A DNA stretch of 64,000 nucleotides from Capronia americana (lineage: Eukaryota > Ascomycota > Eurotiomycetes > Chaetothyriales > Herpotrichiellaceae). Location of the stretch: NCBI GenBank assembly GCA_016110215.1, contig JADWQD010000008.1:744001-808000 (forward strand), in the 5' to 3' direction. Numbering within the stretch: position 1 is the first letter of the stretch; the number at the start of each line of letters is the position of its first letter. Below are positions 44,701 through 56,434 of this stretch, in pieces. Under the pieces are notes generated by a model that worked only from the letters and a program-made list of their open reading frames with translations, was not told where the DNA came from and did no database searches. Position numbers and translations under genes: made by a program.

Positions 44701-47700
44701 GGGTCGTCCCAAATTCCAAACCAGTTGGCCGATTGCACTCATCCGGCTCGATGCTGTCTCATACCTTCTGTCATTGGAAGCAGGCTAGGTCTGTCAAAGA
44801 GCCATGAACCAGAAATGATCGGCAGGTCTCAACAGCGCCATGGGATCAGTGTACAATGTGTAAGTTGACCCATCTTGCTTTGGTGTGAGCGGTCTCGAGC
44901 AGTGGTCCTCTGCCAATGCTGTAAGTCGTTGGGAGCCGAGATCCTTGACCCAAATCTCTCAGTGACAATAACCAAGTCCCGAATCCCAACCAGCCCGACT
45001 GTCACAACCACCATTTATGGCGCCGGACGTGTATCACGCACATTGGCATGGCCGGGGGGTCGGTTCCAATCCAAACTTCCTATAACGTAGCGTCTCTTTC
45101 GCGCCTACAGCAACGATTCTGGAAAGCATGCAAAGCTGATAACCACGGTAAGCATCTTGTCGGCAACTTCTGGCGCCCGAAGCCCGGCCTGGAGAGGTGA
45201 GGAGCGATATTGGAGCTCGACGGAAAAGGTGGGCGTTGGTCATAGCATCTTCACTTCCTCTGTGTATCGGTAAAGTCGTAAGGTTCAGGTCGAACCACTA
45301 TATGGAGTCCAGTTCATCGAGAGACGCTTTGCAGCATTGCTGGACCACACGCTACCAAGTCGCTAGGCTCGGTAGGATATTGTACGGGATTGTAGGGTAG
45401 TTTGCTCGGTGTACTCTGGCATATCTTGCGTATTCTGCCATCCAAGCAAATAATAAACTGCATTTTTCCGTACCCGTTCACTTATTCGACAATCTCGCCG
45501 TCCCTGTCAGTGTCGCTGTCGCTGGCCGTTCTGGCTCTAGCCGTTGAACTCCAAATTACCCTGTCTGGCATTCCGATAGCCTGTTGCACTGGAGAGTATA
45601 GCCACAGCACCATTCCGCTGGTTGGTTGGGCTCTGTCCTGTGCGTGTGCGGTCTGGTCTGACTTTACTTGCTGGGGTTGAAGCTAGACAACCTATGCACT
45701 CCCCTTTGATTGCTTCCGTCCTGGTTCTCTGGTCGGAGAGGAATTCGTCCCATATTCCTCGACCTACTTAGGTAATTTCGACGAAGGGCGCCGTCTCCTC
45801 TAGGAATTAGAGCCAGCACATCACAGATGGTGGCGCCGTCCGAGAGACTAGCTCTGGCTCGGTGGTACTGAGGGGTTAACCCAAAGGTTTGACTTGCCAA
45901 CGGTTACAACATATCGGGATACTGATGTTGTCCTTGCAACCAGCAGGACGTATACATGCACCCTCCTCTGTTTGTTGATCGGTGGTGTTAAGTCTAACGC
46001 TGGTGTTGGTCTTGGTGTCAGGGTTGAGTTGAGTTGGTACAGATCTGCACGTCTGCTGGTACGGAGTAAGGATAGTAAGTCATCCTCACACGGCGTATGA
46101 AGGGTAGACACCGTATGTAAGTCAACTTTCCACCGCTTCTGGATGAGGCCCGTGAAGAAAACAACAACATCAACGGCTTCGAGCCCTTTATCCATTTTTT
46201 TTATTGAAAGCCTGCCGTATAGCCAGACTACATAGTCTTGTGCTTGGTACAGAAAAACTGAAAGGCTCCAAAGGTTGTTAGAATTGTCGTCTCTCGGCAC
46301 TTGTTGGTGAGTGGCACGATACTGTAGGATGAGAAGACCAACCAAATGGGAGACTCGCAAGCACTAACTTGCACTGCCTCAACCTGCCCTGCAATTTTAG
46401 TCTCAAGCGCGCCGTCCGTTATGACAATGTGTGACTTGAAAGAAACTTACGCGTCAAAGTGAGGCGGAACTGCCCTGCACTTTTAGCATGGAGCAAGGCC
46501 CCGAAGACGCCATAGGGAGGCAAGTGCCATCTTCGTTGTCCTACACGTGGTAAGAGTACGTACCCCATACGAGGTACCCTCGCTGCTGTTGCGTCTTCAA
46601 CGCCTTGCTCCGTGCTAAAAGTGCAGCGCAGTGGGTTTCCTGCTAAACGGTACATTGCCACGATGCGAGGCAAAGCTGGCGAGGCAAAGCCCGATCGCAA
46701 GCCCCCCTGCATGCAGTTCACCAGACACTGACCTCGTTGTTCTGGGCGTTGTCCAAACCAACCATGCTTCGGTATAGCCCACAGCACGCTCCCCAACAGG
46801 CCGCATTCGGGGCAGACATCCGAGAACTTTGGTGCGAAAGAGCGCTTGTGAGGCGAGGCTGAGGCCTTGGCATTTCTACGCCGTACACACCAGGGTGGTT
46901 GTTCGATACGGCTACTATCATGGTGTGAAATGTTCCGGTCGGGCCGGAGAGTTTGCAAATATGCATCGTATGAGGGAGGCGGCCTTGTCACGGGTACTGG
47001 GCAGCATCCACTCCCTATGTAGTACAAAGCTTGAGTACTTTGGCGGTTGAAGATTGTCCTTTGAGGTGCATTGGCTTCAATTCAGCATGGGAGCTTGGTC
47101 AACAAACCATTCGCTCGAGAGCGCGATAAGAACTGGCCGAATATCCGCGCACGTGCCGCGGAAAGTCACGGTTGGACACGCTGCCCTGCAATCTTAGCTC
47201 GCATGAGGGGACTGTCCCCTGCACCTGATCCTCCGAAAGGTCTTTGTATGCAAGTCCTCTAAAAGCATTTGCACAAGGGGTCCCTTTTGCCGGTACTTTG
47301 GGTACGAGTACCTGCAATGTTAGCGTGGTGGAAGAGGGGTGGTCGGACGTCGGACACGCATGCCTGGAGGTGCCCCGTCAGAATTCCAACCCTACGCGGC
47401 CAAATACTGAATACTGTCCACTCCTGACGCCGCTGGTCCTTGCCCTGCAATTTTAGGTCAGACCGGGACGGTTGCTTGCGAGATCTGGAACCGTCTGGAG
47501 TTTCTGGAAGGTGGTCGAGCTCGGGACGTCTCCTGTTGAATCCGGCTTGCATGGCGTTAATGGGATATCTGCTTCAAAATAACCATAGTATTGCCCCAAG
47601 GGGGAGGGGGGACGCGAATCAGGCTGACGCGTTGTCCTTGCAGTACTGAGTACAGGCTCAGCTGTACGAGTACCTCGTAGCTCTTCCGGGGCGATTACTA

Positions 47701-48020
47701 GTACCTACTCGTACTAAGGTATCTAGTTGTTTGTCTTACTCGCAGGAGTTTAAGGTGTTGGACGGCCCGTTTGCGGCCGCCAATAACCCCCTGCCACGTG
47801 GGAGACCAATACTGTACAGGATCAGAGGCATCGTTGACACGTTTTTACTACTTACTCCGTACCGAGTACGGCCCAACACATCCGATGGGTTTGGATATGG
47901 ACACCGGCCTTCCCTCTCGCGCTGCAGGTAGGTATCAACGAGCTGTGGGCGAGATCTCATCGTCTTTATATTCGAGCTGATCTATCTCACTCCTGTTGTT
48001 GATGCTTTTGTAGCAACAAA
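41744..48020. other. Gene-poor 6.3-kb gap between core and accessory regions
   Basis: No supported gene on either strand. ORFs (for example 46419-47027 minus and 42412-42795 minus) have no domains and compositions like non-coding DNA. It contains a GGACCA run (42655-42673), a patch of degenerate AGGCAC/CTCAGG words (42985-43075), a hairpin-forming repeat (46469-46632) with related motifs to 47456, and GTACTC/GAGTAC palindromes (47640-47720, 47850-47870). Upstream of 48021 it must include the HET-ankyrin promoter. Confidence 0.6.
46469..46632. repeat. 164-bp imperfect inverted repeat (MITE-like or hairpin RNA-like)
   Basis: Arm 46469-46510 matches the reverse complement of 46591-46632 at 37 of 42 positions by my hand alignment. 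Shared blocks are CTGCACTTTTAGCA, GGAGCAAGGC and GAAGACGC. The spacer is 80 nt. No clear target-site duplication was identified. Related single motifs lie at 46383-46400, 47181-47197, 47311-47323 and 47440-47456. Confidence 0.75.
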
Positions 48021-51000
48021 ATGACTCGATCGAAACGAAGACCCTCGGAGGCGTCGTTGTCGCTGACCTCCGAGGTATCGATGACCTCCTCGGCAGCTTT
48101 GCGTGAAAAGATGCCGGAATCCTCGAAAAGCATGGCACCCGAAGGGCTACCTGTCCTCTGCCTGACCGAGGGTTCCGCCGCAACGTGGAGCTATGGTGAT
48201 TCTGGACAGGACGGCGCTCTGCGTCTGATTTCTGTCGAGAAACTCCTCAGTGCGACGTCTCCGCCCAGCATCGACCTTTACGAGTGGCGCGATCTAAAAT
48301 CGTGGCCACGGGGAGGGACGTATGTCGCCGAGGCCCCCATATGCCCTGCTGGCATGCCCTCCTATGCGGCAATATCGCACATCTGGGAGCTCACACCTGC
48401 GGTGAAACGGCGGAGTGCTGCAGCAAAGCGGCCATTGATGGTCGACATCGGCCGCGACAGGCTACATGAGATAAGTTGGTTAGGCCTCGTCGAGGCAGCA
48501 TTAGCAGCCCGAAATCTGAAATGTGACTACCTGTGGTTGGATTTGCTGTGCCTCAACCAGCGGTCGTCAAGAGACAAGAAAATGCAAATCAGCAATATGT
48601 TCAGCATCTACTGCAACGCGTCGGCTGTGATTGTCATGTTTGGGGGCGTGGCGGCCGCACATCCATTAGATGAGCCTTCCGCCTGGATCAACCGTGCGTG
48701 GACGTTGCAGGAAGCGACATCTTGCTCCCGGACGTGGGGCTTGGTGGAGTGGACACATCGTGGAACGTTTTCGCCCGATGGCCATATCTTCGAAATCACA
48801 AGACTAGAGAGCGACGTAGGCGTTTTCAAATTGAGCGAGCTTGTCGACTTAGGGCCAGGTCAGCGGTTGGGCTCGGGGTCCATTAGGTCCGGCAAGGGAC
48901 TTTCAACAGAAGACGGTGAGAAGTATGAAGTCGATCTGCCTGTAGATTGCTTAGGGCAAGATGGTATCGCTATTTCTGCACTGCAGCTGGTAATGGAGTC
49001 AAGACGAAGGGGCCAATGGGAGGACCAAGTTGAAGGTGGCAGTGGTGGTAGCGGTGGCAGCGGTGAAGGCCCTGCGGAACAAAGTGATAGCGATGGCAGT
49101 GGTGACAATGGCAGTGATGACGATGACGGGAATAGTGTCTGGGAAGACATCTGGGAGGAGGAAGAGGAGGAAGGGGGGGAGGAGGATTTCCAAAGTGAAG
49201 GCGAGGATCAAATGGTTGATGGAGAGACTGGAACTCAGGATGACAGCGACAACACCGACTTTCGCACCACCGGCGCAGGAACTGACCTCGGATTCTCCGA
49301 GCAAAGTAGCGTCCGCGTTCTGCATGGCGCAGCCTGGCGTTCGATGTGGCTACGCACGTCGGTGAGACCACAGGACATGGTATTCAGCATGATGCACCTT
49401 CTTGGGGTGACCATCGAAGTCGATTACAAGCGCACTCTCGAAGAGTTGGTGTACGATATTGTCGACAAAGCTCCTATTCCAGCCTGGCTAACCATCGGTT
49501 ATGATATCCCCGTTGATCCAAAATCCGGACTGATACCCATCCTTCCCACCTTCACGCCAAATTCACTGCCTACATATACAGTAGACGGAACGCTGCAGTT
49601 GGCCTCGAACATTGTCCAGAACGACAATCTATGCTACAAGTTCGACTTGGTAATGCTTTCGTCGTCAGTCACAGACGGACATATGGCCTGTATGTGTGCT
49701 ATGGATGTGAAGGCTGCAAGCACACCGACTCAAAGTCCCAACAGCAATGGGTTTTTAGAATCCGAATTGAGCCTCTCCCATGCCGAATACGAGCTGAGCG
49801 TACGTTGTCGGTTCAGGGGTCGTATCGGTACGGCCGTTGCGGTCGTTGGGAAGTCGATATCGAAGAGGGACGACTTCTGGCAACCAGACTCCGAGCAGGG
49901 CCAGTTCGTACTTCTCTTGGGCAAGGATGACGACCAAGTGTGGAGGAAGTCCGGAGCAGGATACTTGGATATACCTGCTACAGATAGGATTGAGAGACGA
50001 CACCTTCGGGTTGGTGGCGGTCCAGGCGCCGAATTTCAAGCATGTGACTGTGGCAAGGAGATGCGACGGCAGCAAAGGATGCAGAAGCGCTCGGCCAAGG
50101 ATCCGAAGGAGCTGCTAAAGGAGGCGTGCATGGCCCAAGACGAGAATGCCATACGAAGGCTTCTCGAGATGGGAGTCGAGCTGAATGGAAACGATCAAGA
50201 AGCAAGTATTCTAGAAGACGCGTGCCATTGGGGGAATGAACGTATTATCCAGCTGCTCTTAGACCATGGAGCGGATCCTAACTTCCAAAGGGAAGGCGGT
50301 GGGTGTCCTCTGCAGTCGGCATGCTGGAGTGGAAATGCGAGTGCCGTGCGGGTCATCCTCAAAGCTGGCGCGGACGCCAACGCAGAGAATGAAGCTGATG
50401 GAAACGCTCTTCAAATTGCCGTTCTGGCGGATCACATTGAGATTGTACGGTTACTTCTTCAGCATGGAGCCGACGTCAATGCCCAAGGGGGAAGTCATGG
50501 AAATTCATTAACCGCAGCGGCAGACAGAGGCCTCAAAGAGATGGTCGAGCTATTAATTGCCAACGGGGCCAACGTCAACAGTCCGGGGAGGGAGTTTCTT
50601 TCGGGCTTTGAGGACTGCGACGAACCCCCATCCGAGGACGGCCATGAGTCTGTCAAATACAATTGGACTCCACTCCAGGCGGCCGCCGCTGGTGGTCACC
50701 ACGACGTAGTTCGGATTCTACTTGAGAACGGGGCAGATGTCAACGCCCAGACCGACCGGTTTGGCTCTGCCCTCCAGGTGGCCTGTCAAGCGGGTCAGGT
50801 CGATGTAGTTCGGCTTCTTATCGAGCATGGCGCTCGTGTCAGCGATCAAGGCGGGGTCTACGGCAACGCGCTGCAGGCAGCTGCCGCGGGGACAAGTATC
50901 CCTGTGATGCGACTCTTGATCGAGAAGGGCGCAGATGTCAATGCAGCAGGGGGCTTTCACGGCAGCGCATTGCTGGCTGTCGCGGCACGTAGAGGTCCGG

Positions 51001-52483
51001 AGCGTGACAGCACAGACGCAATGCTCTTCTTAATTGAGAGCGGTGCTGACATTAATTGTCGAGGGGGCCCCTTTGGCCACGTGCTAGCGGCAGCATCACA
51101 CGCCTACAACTACTCTGGAGTCCAAATGCTCATAGAACATGGAGCTGACGTGAATGCGCGAGGAGGCAAATTCGGAAGCGCGATTCAAGCAGCTGCACAG
51201 GTAGACGATCGGCACATTATTCGGTTGCTCAAAGGGAAAGGGGCGAGCGACCCTGTCCAGGAAAAGGACAGCTATGAAGAAGTTATCCGTCGGCTCGTTC
51301 GAAAGGGGGCCAACGTTAACGAGATAGGGGGCCGCTATGGTACCGTCTTACAAGCTGTTTCATGCGGTGAGTACGACAAGTCCATTGAGCTGCTGAGCCG
51401 GTACAAGAACGTGCGATACATGGTAGACGTGACTCCTGCAGAACAAGAGCGAGTGGTGCAGCTCCTTCTCAAGAACGGATCCCAGGTAAATGCTTGTGGG
51501 GGATACCACGGCACTGCGCTACAGGCTGCTTCCTGTGTTGGCAACATCCGGGTGGCCAAATTACTTATCAAGAAGGGAGCCAAAGTGAATGCCACGGGAG
51601 GCTACCACGGGACCGCACTCCAAGCAGCATCCCGGCACGGACACGAACCTGTCGTCCGATTGCTCCTCGCCAACAGAGCCCAAGTCAACGCCCAGGGTGG
51701 GGTCTATGGCAATGCGCTTCTCGCGGCGGCATTCCACAGCACGCGGATGGCGGAGCTGCTGGTGCGGAACGGCGCGGACGTGCGTGGAGACGAGCCCCAA
51801 GGCCGAAGCTTGCTTCACGTCGCCGCTGCTACGGGGAACTGCGACATGATGAAACGCGGCGTTGAGAACGGGCTTGACGCGAACAGGAAAGACCGCCAAG
51901 GGCGAACCATCCTCCACCACGCGGCGGCGAGCGGCTCCCTCGAGGCCGTGAAGCAAGCGGTTGGATATTGTAGCAGTGTGACCGCGCGGGATGCAGACGG
52001 ATGGACTCCGCTACACTGGGCTGCGAAAGGGGGAGACACGCGCGTGGTAAAGGCGCTCACGGACGCGGGGGCACGCAATTCCGTCCAGACCAAGCAAGGG
52101 TGGACGCCGTACCGCGTGGCGGTCTTGCACAAGAACCTGGCGGCAGCGGTGCTGCTAGCAGAGCACCAGTCCTTGACGCAAGGTGCCCTGGCCATCGTCG
52201 TGGAGGACGAACAACAGCAGCTGGCTATGGGATACCGCCACGAGGGTGTCGTCTGTGATGGATGTCAACTTGTAAGCCAGCCACCCCATTCAAATCTGCC
52301 CCCAGCGGAGGCTTGATATAACTGACCCTGGAGTTGTAGGGAGTGTATGGAACTCGATTCACTTGTCAAACCTGCCAAGGCTTCGACTTTTGTTCCAAGT
52401 GCATTTCCACGTCCAAAGCCACGCACCCCGAGCACAGTTTTTCAGAGAGGGCGAGAACTCCCAGAGGCTATGGCTACCTCTGA
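48021..52483 (+). CDS. HET-ankyrin-ZZ protein (heterokaryon incompatibility-type)
   Basis: Two exons, 48021-52271 and 52340-52483, with a 68-nt phase-0 intron (GTAAGC...GTAG), 1,464 aa. HET domain at about 110-250: SYAAISHIWE, DYLWLDLLCLNQ, KKMQISNMFSIYCNASAVIV and WINRAWTLQEA. An acidic Gly/Ser/Asp/Glu linker lies at about 333-395. Some 18 ankyrin-type repeats run from about 693 to 1395, many with the form VNAQGG-x-x-GNALQAA. The second exon completes a ZZ zinc finger: CDGC, then CQTC, FCSKC and the H-x3-H pair (HPEH). Without splicing, the protein ends at 52316 and lacks ZZ. HET proteins trigger incompatibility cell death, and ankyrins likely sense the partner. The partner is unknown. It converges on the NACHT gene. 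Confidence 0.88.
52272..52339 (+). other. 68-nt intron splitting the ZZ finger
   Basis: Donor GTAAGC, acceptor TTGTAG, branch-like ACTGACC. Removal joins the first Cys pair (CDGC) to the remaining ligands. Retention yields a 1,431-aa form without a functional ZZ finger. Confidence 0.75.
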
Positions 52484-53003
52484 ACGAACTACCTGATACA
52501 GTTTCGGACAATAGAGACAAGGCCTGATTGCCAGTTTACCCCAGTGATATAGGAGACAGTCCTAATAGACCAGCATTGTGACACCTTCTCTCCTTGTTCT
52601 GTGCTTGATATTGTATTCTCTGGAAGCGCTTTTAGTGGAAGTTCCTACTCTGGCTCTGACTGGGATTTATCTGTCCACGCTGGAGTTAGCTGGCTGCTTC
52701 GGTGGCCACGGTCTTGTTTCGTTGTCGGCTCCCTTTCTGAATAAAGCCGATCTAGTATTCGACCTTACTATACCATCGCACGTGGATAAGGTTCACAGTG
52801 AGTGTGAGGACGAGAAAAATAGAGATCTAGACGGCAGGGTTGACATCGGTTGTCGACCATTTCAGCGACGGCTCCGGATAATGCAATCTTCGTAGGTCTG
52901 CTGGATCGAAGCCGAATTGGAACAAACCGGCCACTCCTTGCAGTGACCGAGTGCATTCTTGTGTCCACTGTGCGTCTCGGACGTAAATTGACAGCCTGAT
53001 CTC
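52484..53003. other. Short convergent intergenic region
   Basis: 520 bp between the HET-ankyrin and NACHT 3' ends. No gene or clear terminator motif seen. Confidence 0.5.
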
Positions 53004-56000
53004 TTATTTTCGGGTGTGGACCGTCTTCTCATGTCTCTTCCGATCATAGTCCCTGACGAACGACTTCCCACATACAGTGCAACTGAAAGGACGTTCGTTA
53101 CTATGTGTCCGAATATGGTTTCTCATGTGGAACCCGCGTGTAAACCGCTTCGGGCAATGCGGACACGGCCATTTCGCAGTGGTTTCCGTAGTTGCGGCAC
53201 TTTCAAGTGGCTCGAAGGTGGCTCCTCCGTCGCCCGTGTGGGAATGCGAGGTCCTCTTATGCTTCTGCAAATCATGGTTGGATATAAAGCCGAGCTCCCC
53301 GGGGCATTCGGCAACGTCGCATCGGAACGGACGTTCATGCTGATCGACATGTTTTTGGCGGGATTTGCGGTCCATAAAACCACTGTAGAAGAAATCGCAA
53401 TCAAGCCTGGAGCACTTATAGCGCCGTGTGCCATATGTCTCTTGTAGCGTTTTTCCCTCGTCGGCCTTCAACTCTATGTTGAAAGGGTCTTGAGCCGGAT
53501 TTTCCAAGAAAGATCGGTTGCGGTCCAGTGCTGTTGCCAAAGCCTCGATGCTGACTTTGTTTCGTATCTCGTATGTCTTTTTAAGGTGTTGCTGGATATG
53601 AGCTTTTACGGCGTAAAGACTCCAGTAAAAGTCTAACGTGTCCTCAGTGGATTCGAATTGATCCCACGCGCCCAGTGTAACTTTCTCTTCAGAATTTCCA
53701 GAGAAGGCATTCTGATAGGTCACGGTGAAATTATATAATGCGTCTCGCAACTGGTCCAGAGCATGGTCCAGTAGAGCTTGATTGTGTTGTTCTGCCGGCG
53801 GTCCTGAAGGTGCTTCCTGTTCTTGCTCTTTATCTTTGGCCGCGGTAGCTTTCTCGAGCAATGCTGTGAAATGACTCGACCATTTCCCTACTGCATAGTC
53901 CTGAAATACGTAATGGCGTAGCAGCGCAAAGTGCAGAACTCCTTGCGGAGGAAGATCCTCGGTGATGCACGGAAGTACTAGATACTGGATGCATTTAGTG
54001 GTCAGGCTAGTCTCTGCGAGTAGCTCATTAACGAAACCAGTCTTGACAAGGTATCTGGAAAACGTTATTACCAATCGCGGAAGGGTAAAGGTTCAGTTCT
54101 CACCTGTCCGTGGTGCCATGCACAAGCCTAACGAACTGGTCAGAGGAGGCGTCAATCAATGAACCGCAGTCATCACGGATGTGATTGCGAAGCTGCCGGC
54201 CTTCGAAATCGATGGTAGCTTTGTCCGGGTCTATGGAGCATGCGCATTGGATTTCCTGCCATGTCAACAGTTTTCGAGCGCATACTAGCCACCCAAGAAG
54301 GGTACGGATTTCTTCCCATCCTTCCAAGCCCCATTTTGCGCTTGAATCTCGTTTAATGCGTGTTAGGATCCTTTCGTAACTGGACATGTATGTTAAACCT
54401 CGATTGGTAACGTAGGAGCGTACTCACGCTTCTGCAAGTCCCTTCGGAAATTTCTTTCTAAGTTCCTCGTAAAGAGATTCGTTCTTTCTTTGGCTGAGGA
54501 GATTTTCCATAACCAAGCGGGCATACAAAAACATCCCTAAGACAGATCAACTCAGGGTCTTGATTGCCGGTCAATGCCGTGTGTAATACCATCAGCCTCG
54601 CTGCAAGTCTCCTGGACTATGCCTGCCGCCTGTTCATTTCCGAGATTGAATTTCTCCTGTATCGCTTTGACTTTCTGCTCCGCGTAACATTTGATGTCAT
54701 CTGCGTTGTCTGCAGGGGCGATTGAAAGCGAAGCTGCCCCTTTGAGGGCCGACTCGATTTGATTCGTATGTTGGCTGATGAGCATGACCCGTAGTCTCCC
54801 ATAATGTGTTTTGTCTAACGACTGAGTCAACTGCCGCATAGACTCAACAAGCCGCTGCCATTCGTCCAGCTCGCATTCATCCAAGCCGTCGATCACGACA
54901 TAGAATCTCGTGGGGATCGATTGTTGATCGAGGATGTCCTCTTGCTGTGCAGCCCTCTGCAAGACGGACTCGAGCAAAGAGGCTACATGACTCTTTGATT
55001 GTGAAATTTGGATCGCGTTCTTCTTCAAGCGATCGTAGCAGTATGGCAAAAGAACCTCCGCCGACCCGCTAAGAGCTTGCCAAATCAAAGACTTTGCAAC
55101 CGAAATAAATGTGTTTTTAGTCATGTCTTTCTCAACACAGTAGAAGTACAGTACTTTCGAGTCCATCTTTTTTTGACATTCCTCTACCATGAGTGAGGCG
55201 AGGACTGTCTTCCCTATTGCCGTCAGTGGGTTATGGGTGGCGGCAATCAAAAGAGTGGTGGTACCATACCTGCCCCTGGAATGCCATTGAGCCACAGGAT
55301 GGATGAATCTGGGATATCATCATCTTTCCAAGACTTGATCTGTGTTTTCTTCAATAGCCATCTCCCACTGTCTTCATGGTGTGCCCTCCTTTCGCAAGCT
55401 CTTTCATGGTCAACGACAGGATCTGACGCATATAGCAAGGTCCTAGCATCGTCGAATTTCCTGACGTGGTCCTGCTCAACGCGGCTGTCGATTTCGGCGA
55501 TTAGTTTCTCTCGAAGGCTTTCGTAGCTCTGCACAGTTTCGAAGAGCAGCATGCGATCGACCTGGTATTGATTAAATTGGTATTGTTGGGCAAGCCGCTC
55601 GATGAGGCTTCTGTGTTGATCCAGGGCCCTGAGAATACCTCCAAATCTCGTGCTGAAATCTTTCCAGAACGAAGTAAAAGACTTCTTCCATCCTATACGG
55701 CTTTAGTGGCATCCCTTCCGTCCCGAGTGCCAACATACCGGAACCCGAGAAGAACCGCAGTGCTTTGAGATGGAACTCGGCAATATCGGAGTACATTAGG
55801 CCTAGAGCGTTCCTCGTGTCCATGTTTTCCGTAAACAAGCCTCGGTATGGTTCTAGAGAAGGAAGGCGCCGTCCGATCTGCTCATATGCGTCGAGCAGGG
55901 ATTCGAAAGATTCGGAGAAAGTACTTGCACGCTTTTCATGATTATTTTGTGAGTTGACAACACTAACAAGCGAGACAAAGCGCAAGCTATGCGAGTTTGA

Positions 56001-56434
56001 TCAAGGCACCGTTCAGTTCTAAGATGAGTAGGTAGATCTCGGCGGCGGGGACTTGTGGGCCTGCTTTGCAAGAAAATGTCATATAACCTGCTTACCTGGA
56101 GCAAAGCCTTGACAAGCCCCCAGATGAAGGCCACAAAGACAGAGCTGTCTGCGAAGATGGAGACCACAGCTCCCCACTCGTCCATTGCCTTGAGAAACCT
56201 GTCGATGCGGGTCAAGTTAATTATGTTCCTTTCTTTGCCTTGCTGATCCTGTATTTGAAGAATCTGTCTTTGCACGTCGATCAGTTTTGTGTTCTCAAGC
56301 TCCTTCTCTTCGTCTTTCGTGAGGCGAGACTTGTATTTCGCCAGGTAGCCGCTCAAGGTGTCTTGGAAGAATCGATCAGTGAGTTGGGTTGGATTGGGTG
56401 TGCAACCCTGCGAAGAAGAGACAGGTTTGGCCAT
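53004..56434 (-). CDS. STAND/NACHT protein (NLR-like) with C-terminal C2H2 zinc fingers
   Basis: Seven exons on the minus strand: 56434-56096, 55931-55739, 55692-55270, 55213-54590, 54536-54428, 54379-54104 and 54054-53004. Joined, they give exactly 1,005 codons (1,004 aa). The N-terminal about 250 aa resemble the helical domain found before NACHT in fungal STAND proteins (FIWGLVKALLQ, SLLDAYEQIGRRLP, ALGLMYSDIAEFH). Walker A GIPGAGKT (about 313-320) is built across an intron; Walker B is FYVVIDGLDEC (about 424-433). ADGMFLYARLVMENLL and LLGWLVCARKLLTWQEI follow, typical of this class. Where repeats are usual, it ends in four C2H2 fingers (about 870-1004; CPHC...HIRTH and CTVC...HEKTVH are clearest). 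The first intron's acceptor (55932, AAG) is the least certain join. Confidence 0.85.

Noticed and set aside
43231..45100. Short ORFs examined as possible pseudogene relics
   Set aside because: No alignment to a known family could be recognised by eye in any frame; a translated search would be needed to claim a relic.
46419..47027. 202-codon minus-strand ORF
   Set aside because: It overlaps the hairpin repeat and related motifs, and has no recognisable features.
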